This document shows, in pieces, positions 1 through 5,461 of a DNA stretch of 9,038 nucleotides. Below the pieces are notes generated by a model, which was not told the DNA's origin, ran no database searches, and saw only the letters and a list, made by a program, of their open reading frames with translations. Each line of letters starts with the position of its first letter. Positions within the stretch are counted from its first letter, which is position 1. Source of the DNA: an uncultured Atopostipes sp. (GTDB lineage: Bacteria; Bacillota; Bacilli; Lactobacillales; Carnobacteriaceae_A); contig CAMYQS010000039.1 in assembly GCA_947296835.1 (NCBI GenBank), forward strand, positions 1 through 9,038, given 5' to 3'. The position numbers were made by a program, and so were the translations under genes.

Positions 1-239
1 ACCTAGTGGTATATGAGTGGCTTTGGATACTCCTCGTTTGTTTTTTAATGTTAGTGATGGAGATATGGAACACAGTTATTGAAAATATGGTTGACCTTGT
101 TAGTCCGCATTATCATCCGCTAGCTAAAAAAGTAAAAGATATGGCAGCTGCGGCTGTTTTACTCACGTCAGCATTTTCAGTAGTCGTTGGATCTTTAATT
201 TTGATTCCTAAAATACTAAAGCTATTAAATATTATATAA
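1..239 (+). CDS. dgkA: Diacylglycerol/undecaprenol kinase, C-terminal part (5' truncated)
   Basis: This is the 3' end of a DgkA-type integral membrane lipid kinase; the start lies outside the window and the first full codon is at 3-5. The visible 78 or so residues keep the family's most conserved stretch: EIWNTVIEN, then VDLVSPHYH, then KKVKDMAAAAV. This corresponds to the NSAIE...KDMGSAAV block of E. coli DgkA, which carries catalytic and metal/ATP-binding carboxylates. A final hydrophobic helix (about SAFSVVVGSLILIPKIL) follows and the protein ends just after it. In Gram-positive bacteria members of this family mainly phosphorylate undecaprenol, feeding the carrier lipid for cell-wall synthesis (family knowledge). 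The cdd gene starts 25 bases downstream, the usual order in Bacillota, so co-transcription is likely. Family assignment is firm; substrate is inferred. Confidence 0.9.
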   Translation, partial: LVVYEWLWILLVCFLMLVMEIWNTVIENMVDLVSPHYHPLAKKVKDMAAAAVLLTSAFSVVVGSLILIPKILKLLNII

Positions 240-264
240 ATTGTAAATTTAAGGAGTGTAGTAG

Positions 265-678
265 ATGCCAAGTGTATCAGATGAAACATTGACAAATATT
301 GCAAATGACATGTTAGAGGTTGCTTATGTACCTCATTCTAAATTCCCTGTTGGTGCAGCATTATTAACGAAAGACGGACAGGTATTTTCAGGGTGTAACA
401 TTGAAAATGCCTCTTACTCATTAACAAACTGTGCTGAGCGTACAGCAATCTTTAAGGCGGTTTCAGAAGGATATCGAGAGTTTAACAAACTAGTTATTAC
501 AGCAAATACTGAAGGCCCAGTTTCACCATGCGGCGCATGTAGACAAGTAATTGCAGAATTTTGTGATTCAGACATGCCGGTCGTATTAACGAATAAAGCA
601 GGCGTAACTGTTGAAACAACAGTTGGCGACTTGTTACCTGGAGCTTTTACAGAAAAGGATATGGATGTAGTTAAATGA
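265..678 (+). CDS. cdd: Cytidine deaminase
   Basis: Encodes a 137-residue cytosolic zinc enzyme of the small homotetrameric cytidine deaminase class, which converts cytidine and deoxycytidine to uridine and deoxyuridine in pyrimidine salvage. The signature is complete: the substrate-binding segment GCNIENASY (43-51), the catalytic C56-A-E58, and PCGACRQ (88-94), so C56, C89 and C92 bind zinc and E58 is the proton shuttle. A DLLPGAF segment near the C-terminus (about 122-128) is also typical. Length matches the Bacillus-type enzyme. The ATG at 265 follows an AAGGAG ribosome binding site at 251-256 with 8-base spacing. The stop codon overlaps the start of era (ATGA at 675-678), so the two are translationally coupled. 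Nothing looks broken. Confidence 0.97.
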   Translation: MPSVSDETLTNIANDMLEVAYVPHSKFPVGAALLTKDGQVFSGCNIENASYSLTNCAERTAIFKAVSEGYREFNKLVITANTEGPVSPCGACRQVIAEFCDSDMPVVLTNKAGVTVETTVGDLLPGAFTEKDMDVVK

Positions 679-1583
679 TGAATAATAAAGAATTTAATTC
701 CGGTTTTGTCTCAATTGTAGGGCGACCGAACGTAGGTAAATCAACTTTATTAAACAATGTGATTGGTGAGAAAATTACGATTACAAGTGATAAAGCGCAG
801 ACAACACGTAACCAAATTCAAGGAATTTACACAACAGATAAAGAACAAATTGTCTTTATTGACACACCAGGAATTCATAAGCCTAAGCATCAGCTAGGCC
901 AATTCATGGTACGTACAGCATTAAGCACGTTAAACGAAGTAGACATCGTTTTGTTTATGGTTAACGTGAGTGAAAAAATGGGTCCTGGTGACAAGTTCAT
1001 CATGGAGAAGCTGAAAAATACTTCAACGCCTGTTTTCTTAGTGTTAAACCAAATTGATAAAGTTCACCCAGATGAATTATTACCAATTATTGAAGCGTAT
1101 CAAAAGGAAATGACATTTAAAGAGATCATTCCAATATCTGCGATTAGTGGGAATAACGTTGAGCGTCTTCTTGAAGTCATTTCAACTTACTTAGAAGCGG
1201 GACCTCAATATTACCCAAGTGATCAAGTATCGGATCACCCAGAGTATTTCATTGTTTCTGAATTTGTCCGTGAAAAAATTCTAGAACTAACACGTGAAGA
1301 AATACCTCATTCTGTAGCCGTAATTACAGAAAGTATGGAAAGAGCAGATGATGATATTATTGACATACGTGTCGTTATTAACGTTGAACGTAACAGTCAA
1401 AAAGGAATCGTCATTGGTAAGGGCGGTAAATTACTGAAAGAAATTGGAACAAAAGCACGTAAAGATATCGAAAAATTACTTGGTAGCCGTGTGTTCTTAG
1501 AACTGTTTGTAAAAGTTGAAAATGACTGGCGAGACACGCCTCGAGACTTGAGCCGCTTTGGTTATAAAACGGATAATTTTTAA
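675..1583 (+). CDS. era: GTPase Era
   Basis: Encodes a 302-residue GTPase that binds the 3' end of 16S rRNA and acts in late 30S subunit maturation. The N-terminal GTPase domain shows G1 GRPNVGKS (16-23), a switch-I region with QTTRNQIQG (42-50), G3 DTPG (63-66), G4 NQID (125-128) and G5 SAISG (155-159). The C-terminal KH domain follows, with the VIGKGG loop at 246-251 and the family ending (DWRDTPRDLSRFGY). The odd point is G4: the family usually has NKxD, and here Lys is Gln (CAA at 1050-1052). The start is ATG 675, overlapping the cdd stop by four bases, or the adjacent ATG at 678. No strong ribosome binding site is visible, which fits coupling to cdd. The next gene, recO, is 40 bases downstream with no terminator between them. 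Confidence 0.97.
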   Translation: MMNNKEFNSGFVSIVGRPNVGKSTLLNNVIGEKITITSDKAQTTRNQIQGIYTTDKEQIVFIDTPGIHKPKHQLGQFMVRTALSTLNEVDIVLFMVNVSEKMGPGDKFIMEKLKNTSTPVFLVLNQIDKVHPDELLPIIEAYQKEMTFKEIIPISAISGNNVERLLEVISTYLEAGPQYYPSDQVSDHPEYFIVSEFVREKILELTREEIPHSVAVITESMERADDDIIDIRVVINVERNSQKGIVIGKGGKLLKEIGTKARKDIEKLLGSRVFLELFVKVENDWRDTPRDLSRFGYKTDNF

Positions 1584-1623
1584 TTGTACAACAGAATCGT
1601 TTTGTGAAAATAAGGGTGTTTGA

Positions 1624-2394
1624 ATGGCACAATTAGAAGAAGTAGAAGGCATTGTACTATATCACCGAAGACACCGTGAACGTGATTTTTTGGTGAAAAT
1701 ATTTACAAAGCGCTTTGGCAAAGTTATGTTTTTTGTTCGGGGATCAAAAAAACAACAGAACGAGCTCATGCAAGCGATTCAGCCGTTCTCGAGAGCGACA
1801 TTTATTGCGGATATTCGAGAAGGTGGGCTTAGTTTTTTACGTGGTTCAAAAGATTTAGAAACGTATCGTGAGTTACAGATTGACATCTTTAAGAATGCTT
1901 ACGCAACGTATATTTGCGCGTTAGCGGATGCGGCCCTGGAAGATAAAGTGACGCATATTGATATGTACTATCAAGTTGAGCATAGCTTGAATCTATTGAA
2001 CGAAGAGTATGACCCAGAAGTCGTTATGAATATTATCGAAATCAAATTTTTACGCAACTTTGGTGTTGCCCCGAACTTTGTAGCATGTGGTGTTTGTGGA
2101 AAGTCAGAAGGCATTTTTGACTTCTCAGATAAATACCATGGTATCATCTGTTCAGAACATTTTTATGAAGATCTAAGAAGGTTGCATATGAACCCTAAGG
2201 CAATGCACTTAGTTCGCCTATATTCCGTATTAAAGCTGGATAAGATAGGGGATATTTCGATTAAACCTGAGACGCAGCAGGAAATTAAACGATTAATTGA
2301 ACATATTTATGAACAGTCCGTTGGGCTGAAATTAAAGAGTAAAAAGTTCATCAATAACCTTCATGAATGGGAAGATACCTTAAAAAAAGATTAA
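1624..2394 (+). CDS. recO: DNA repair protein RecO
   Basis: Encodes a 256-residue recombination mediator that, with RecR and RecF, helps load RecA on SSB-coated single-stranded DNA; cytosolic. The N-terminal OB-fold region (about 1-80) begins with EEVEGIVLYHRRHRERD and has the basic FFVRGSKK segment. A helical part follows, then the zinc-finger-like element with C155-x2-C158 and C176-x2-H179 flanking a GIFDFSDKYHGIIC stretch. Many relatives use four cysteines, so the last ligand here appears to be His. Length is normal for Bacillota RecO. The ATG at 1624 is preceded by AAGGGTG at 1612-1618. It is the last gene of the dgkA-cdd-era-recO cluster, and a strong hairpin terminator begins 35 bases after its stop. 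Confidence 0.95.
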   Translation: MAQLEEVEGIVLYHRRHRERDFLVKIFTKRFGKVMFFVRGSKKQQNELMQAIQPFSRATFIADIREGGLSFLRGSKDLETYRELQIDIFKNAYATYICALADAALEDKVTHIDMYYQVEHSLNLLNEEYDPEVVMNIIEIKFLRNFGVAPNFVACGVCGKSEGIFDFSDKYHGIICSEHFYEDLRRLHMNPKAMHLVRLYSVLKLDKIGDISIKPETQQEIKRLIEHIYEQSVGLKLKSKKFINNLHEWEDTLKKD

Positions 2395-2429
2395 CAACTA
2401 TCCTTTGACTTCATATGGGTAGAAACATT

Positions 2430-2463
2430 AACAGCAACGACATATCTGTTGCTGTTTCTTTTT
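2430..2463 (+). terminator. Rho-independent terminator after recO
   Basis: A perfect 9-bp stem (AACAGCAAC at 2430-2438 with GTTGCTGTT at 2448-2456) closes a 9-base loop and is followed by a TCTTTTT run. It ends the dgkA-cdd-era-recO cluster. The next gene's TTG start is only 33 bases beyond the T-run. Confidence 0.85.
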
Positions 2464-2482
2464 GAGGAAAGTTAAAATAAAG

Positions 2483-2488
2483 AAAGGA
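2483..2488 (+). promoter_or_regulatory. Ribosome binding site deciding a TTG start
   Basis: AAAGGA lies 8 bases before the TTG at 2497. An in-frame TAA at 2473-2475 bounds the frame upstream, and the first in-frame ATG (2635) would remove the whole first membrane helix, so the TTG is the best start. Confidence 0.75.
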
Positions 2489-2496
2489 ACATCATA

Positions 2497-4146
2497 TTGA
2501 ATAAAAATGTTAACTTTAATTTTACGATTAAAAACAAGAAACGTGCATTAATATTCTTAGCTATTGGGGTTATTCTATTAGCGGCCATTTCTTATTATGT
2601 TTTTTTACCAGCCTTTAACATTGGAAGTATTGAAATGTGGGTACTTATTATCTTTGTATTTCTAGTGTTCGGAGCTATTCAGTTAGTCATTGGGTTTAAG
2701 GAAGGCAAAACAAAACTTGGATTCATTTCACTTGGGATAGGAATATTGATATCTATAGTTATAATAGGCGGAAGTTTCTTGAACTCTCCGATATTTAGAG
2801 CAAAAGACTATGCGGAATTAATCTCAGTAGAAGAAAAAGATTTTGCTGAAGACTTCGTAGAAAATGATACATCCGGTATTCCATTAATGGACCGTGATAC
2901 CGCGACACGTTTAGGGGATCGTCAAATTGGTGGAGTAGCTGAGTTAGTTTCTCAGTTTGTACCAGCACCAGATTATATCCAAATAAACATTGAAGATGTA
3001 CCTTATCGTGTAACACCACTACAATACTCGAGTTTCTTTAGATGGGTAAACAACCGTAAAAATGGTGTGCCAGGCTACATTCGTGTGAATATGGTGGATG
3101 GTAATGCAGAAATTATCAACGTTGAAGACGGAATTAAGTATAGTGATTCGGAATTATTAGGACGAAATGTGAAGCGTCACTTACGTTTTAGCTATCCGAC
3201 AGCCATCTTTGATTCACCTTCTTTTGAAGTCGATGATGAAGGCCACCCATATTATGTTGCTACAACATACAAGACACGTTTCTTCTTTAACTATAAAGAA
3301 CCAACAGGTGTGATTACATTAGATGCTGTTACAGGTGAAACACAGCGTTATGACTTAGATGAAAGCCCGCAATGGTTAGACCGTGTATATAGTGCTGAAT
3401 TAATCTTAAGTCAGCTAGATGACTACGGACAATACCAAAGTGGATACTGGAACTCGATTATTGGTCAACAAGGTGTAACGACTACGACAGACGGTTACAA
3501 CTATCTGTCAATCGATGAAGATATTTACATGTATACAGGAGTAACATCTGTAAACAGTGATGCATCGAACATTGGATTCTACCTTGTAAACTTACGTACG
3601 AAAGAAGCGGAGTATTTCCCGGTTGTTTCAGCGGATGAATTATCAGCAATGGATTCAGCAGTTGGATCTGTTCAACAAATGCGTTATCAATCAACGTTCC
3701 CGATCTTAATCAATCTAGAAGGTAGACCATATTACTTGTCTTCTCTAAAAGATGATTCAGGTTTAGTGCGATTATACGCATTAGTTGATGCGCAAAACTA
3801 TCAAACGGTTTATACCGATAACCGTATCGAAAATGTAATTGCACAAATGTATACTGACTTAGGCATTGAAACCGATATTGAAATCGTTGAAGAAATTGAA
3901 GACGAAGAAGAACTCGTGGCAATCACTGGTCAAGTCTCTCAGATTTCACAAGCGGTTGTCTCAGGTGATACGGTGTATTACTTCATGGTGAATGGTGAAA
4001 TATATAAAGCAAATATCCATCTTCATGATGAATTACCATTTGTAGAAGTCGGCACAAAGCTTGAAGGATTAGCGGACGAAGCGAATAACATTGAAGAAAT
4101 CACAACGATCCAAGAAGCTGAAGAAGTAGAACAAACAGAAGAATAA
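2497..4146 (+). CDS. Uncharacterised membrane protein with large extracellular domain
   Basis: I do not recognise the function of this 549-residue protein. A basic N-terminus (KNKKR, 12-16) leads into three hydrophobic helices at about 17-37, 47-67 and 74-95. By the positive-inside rule (second basic stretch KEGKTK, 68-73) the N-terminus is cytosolic and residues 96-549 face outside. The long domain has conserved-looking stretches such as IPLMDRDTATRLGDRQIGG after the membrane, and FRWVNNRKNGVPGY. Similar strand-turn-strand units recur near 193, 271 and 360, and weakly resemble PepSY-type hairpins. An acidic linker (EIEDEEE) precedes a small beta-rich segment at about 476-525, and the tail is rich in Glu. 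Translation starts at TTG with a good AAAGGA site. The gene stands alone between two terminators, separating recO from the glyQS operon. The coding call is certain; the role is unknown. Confidence 0.93.
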   Translation: MNKNVNFNFTIKNKKRALIFLAIGVILLAAISYYVFLPAFNIGSIEMWVLIIFVFLVFGAIQLVIGFKEGKTKLGFISLGIGILISIVIIGGSFLNSPIFRAKDYAELISVEEKDFAEDFVENDTSGIPLMDRDTATRLGDRQIGGVAELVSQFVPAPDYIQINIEDVPYRVTPLQYSSFFRWVNNRKNGVPGYIRVNMVDGNAEIINVEDGIKYSDSELLGRNVKRHLRFSYPTAIFDSPSFEVDDEGHPYYVATTYKTRFFFNYKEPTGVITLDAVTGETQRYDLDESPQWLDRVYSAELILSQLDDYGQYQSGYWNSIIGQQGVTTTTDGYNYLSIDEDIYMYTGVTSVNSDASNIGFYLVNLRTKEAEYFPVVSADELSAMDSAVGSVQQMRYQSTFPILINLEGRPYYLSSLKDDSGLVRLYALVDAQNYQTVYTDNRIENVIAQMYTDLGIETDIEIVEEIEDEEELVAITGQVSQISQAVVSGDTVYYFMVNGEIYKANIHLHDELPFVEVGTKLEGLADEANNIEEITTIQEAEEVEQTEE

Positions 4147-4156
4147 TCTTAATGAA

Positions 4157-4196
4157 GGAACAGTAGCCACAATAGTTGGATATTGTTTCTTTTTTT
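4157..4196 (+). terminator. Rho-independent terminator after the membrane protein gene
   Basis: A 13-base arm at 4157-4169 (GGAACAGTAGCCA) pairs with 4177-4189 (TGGATATTGTTTC), with one G-A mismatch and two G-U type pairs, around a 7-base loop. Seven T residues follow at 4190-4196. It isolates the upstream gene from the glyQS promoter that starts a few bases later. Confidence 0.8.
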
Positions 4197-4208
4197 ATAA
4201 AAAGATAA

Positions 4209-4237
4209 TTGATAAAATTTATGGAAAAGTGTATGAT
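4209..4237 (+). promoter_or_regulatory. Sigma-A type promoter of glyQS
   Basis: The -35 box TTGATA (4209-4214) and -10 box TATGAT (4232-4237) are separated by exactly 17 bases; each differs from consensus by one base. Transcription would begin near 4243-4245, just ahead of the T-box leader, as expected for a leader-regulated aminoacyl-tRNA synthetase operon. No operator is visible; control appears to lie in the leader RNA. Confidence 0.85.
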
Positions 4238-4243
4238 AGTAAG

Positions 4244-4450
4244 GATTAAATGGAGAAGTAGATGAACTTATTTTGTATAGCGAGTTTGGGGCAGTGAGAG
4301 CCGAACCGAAATAATCATTGAAAGGCACCGTGTTATTTATTAATTAAACATTTAAAAGTGCTGACGTTTATTTACGTCAGAAGTAGGGTGGAACCGCGAG
4401 AACTCGTCCCTATACTGATGGATCACTGTCGGTATAGGGACGAGTTTTTT
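4244..4450 (+). ncRNA. T-box riboswitch, glycine-specific (glyQS leader)
   Basis: This leader senses uncharged tRNA-Gly and permits transcription of glyQ and glyS when it is bound. Stem I holds an AGTA on its 5' side (4257-4260) and the specifier GGC, a glycine codon, at 4324-4326 inside GAAAGGCACC. Between them lies the distal GCAGTGAGAGCC element typical of the apical tRNA-elbow-binding loops. A perfect 7-bp hairpin at 4361-4380 (CTGACGT/ACGTCAG) is stem III. The T-box sequence AGGGTGGAACCGCG is at 4385-4398; its TGGA (4389-4392) would pair with a tRNA ending UCCA. In the antiterminator, TAGGG (4384-4388) pairs with CCCTA (4408-4412) and GCGA with TCGT, excluding the terminator. The layout, short and without an obvious stem II, matches the known glyQS class. 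The lowest base pairs of stem I are uncertain. Confidence 0.95.
4401..4450 (+). terminator. T-box intrinsic terminator
   Basis: A long stem of about 18 bp pairs 4401-4418 with 4429-4446 (core ACTCGTCCCTATAC against GTATAGGGACGAGT) and runs into a T-tract ending at 4450. Its 5' arm contains the CCCTA and TCGT bases that the antiterminator needs, so the two structures are mutually exclusive. It stops transcription when tRNA-Gly is charged. Confidence 0.93.
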
Positions 4451-4514
4451 GATTTTATTCCCTAAACGCATAGTCTTTCTGAAATGATTTACACAGTAAG
4501 TTTTTATACTAAAT

Positions 4515-4520
4515 GAGGAG
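4515..4520 (+). promoter_or_regulatory. Ribosome binding site that fixes the glyQ start
   Basis: GAGGAG sits 8 bases before the ATG at 4529. An in-frame GTG at 4520 overlaps this site and has no ribosome binding site of its own, so translation starts at 4529 and not at the GTG. Confidence 0.88.
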
Positions 4521-4528
4521 TGAACAAT

Positions 4529-5461
4529 ATGTCGAAAAAAACTTTAACTTTTCAAGAAATTATCTTAACGTTACAAGAATTTTGGGCAGATCAAAACTGT
4601 TTATTAATGCAAGCCTATGATACGGAAAAAGGTGCTGGAACAATGAGTCCATACACGTTTTTACGTTCATTAGGACCTGAGCCGTGGAACGCAGCTTATG
4701 TAGAACCTTCAAGAAGACCAGGAGACGGTCGTTATGGCGATAATCCAAACCGTCTGTACCAACACCACCAGTTCCAAGTTGTTATGAAACCATCACCTAA
4801 AAATATTCAAGAGTTATATTTAGGTAGTTTAATTGCTTTAGGGATTGATCCTAAAAAACACGATATCCGTTTTGTAGAGGATAACTGGGAAAATCCATCA
4901 TTAGGTTGTGCTGGATTAGGTTGGGAAGTATGGCTTGATGGAATGGAAGTTACGCAATTTACGTATTTCCAAGTAGTTGGAGGGTTAGAAGTTGATTCGG
5001 TAACAGCTGAGTTAACATACGGACTAGAGCGTTTAGCTTCATACATCCAAGATGTTGAAAGTGTTTATGATATCGAATGGACGGAAGGCGTGAAGTATGG
5101 CGAGATTTTCATGGAAGCTGAATACGAGCATTCTGTTTATACATTTGAACAAAGTAATTTAGAGATGTTGTTTGAGTTACTTGAAACCTATGAAAAAGAA
5201 GCAACGAAATTAATTGCTCAAGGACTAGTTCACCCAGGGTATGACTATGTATTAAAATGTAGTCACATTTTCAACTTAATCGATGCTCGTGGCGCTGTTT
5301 CAGCAACAGACCGTCCAGCTTACTTAGGTCGAATCCGTACGATGGCTCGCAATATTGCAAAGTCATTCTTGAATGAACGTGCGAAATTAGACTTTCCGTT
5401 ATTAAAAGAAGAAACAGATAAATGGGTAGAGAAGTATCAATTAGAAGCGGAGGCGAAATAA
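4529..5461 (+). CDS. glyQ: Glycyl-tRNA synthetase alpha subunit
   Basis: Encodes the 310-residue catalytic subunit of the bacterial alpha2-beta2 glycyl-tRNA synthetase, a cytosolic class II enzyme that activates glycine with ATP and charges tRNA-Gly. The whole length is highly typical of the family. After the N-terminal FQEIILTLQEFWADQNC comes the block from about 29 to 84 (AYDTEKGAGTMSPYTFLR, then GPEPWNAAYVEPSRRPGDGR, then YGDNPNRLYQHHQFQVV), which forms the active-site region. Further on, the AYLGRIRTMARNIAKSF segment is also conserved. Length is close to the E. coli subunit. The ATG at 4529 is chosen over an in-frame GTG at 4520 because the GTG lies in the ribosome binding site. Expression is controlled by the glycine T-box upstream. 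The stop codon directly abuts the ATG of glyS. Confidence 0.97.
   Translation: MSKKTLTFQEIILTLQEFWADQNCLLMQAYDTEKGAGTMSPYTFLRSLGPEPWNAAYVEPSRRPGDGRYGDNPNRLYQHHQFQVVMKPSPKNIQELYLGSLIALGIDPKKHDIRFVEDNWENPSLGCAGLGWEVWLDGMEVTQFTYFQVVGGLEVDSVTAELTYGLERLASYIQDVESVYDIEWTEGVKYGEIFMEAEYEHSVYTFEQSNLEMLFELLETYEKEATKLIAQGLVHPGYDYVLKCSHIFNLIDARGAVSATDRPAYLGRIRTMARNIAKSFLNERAKLDFPLLKEETDKWVEKYQLEAEAK

Noticed and set aside
1584..1623. Possible terminator or promoter between era and recO
   Set aside because: Only weak pairing (ACAA with TTGT) and no T-run of useful length; recO is most likely read from the upstream transcript.
2405..2433. TTGACT as a -35 box for the membrane protein gene
   Set aside because: No acceptable -10 lies 16-18 bases downstream.
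2449..2478. TTGCTG plus TAAAAT as a promoter for the membrane protein gene
   Set aside because: The -35 is poor and the predicted start, near 2485, would fall inside the ribosome binding site.
2795..3922. Several minus-strand open frames of about 70 codons
   Set aside because: All are antisense to the membrane protein gene, short and low in recognisable protein features; they are shadows of the real frame.
4488..4510. Possible second promoter before glyQ (TTTACA and TATACT)
   Set aside because: The spacer is only 11 bases, and a promoter here would bypass the T-box.
4520..4528. In-frame GTG start for glyQ giving three extra residues
   Set aside because: The GTG overlaps the GAGGAG ribosome binding site, which is ideally spaced for the ATG at 4529, and GlyQ proteins typically begin at about that point.
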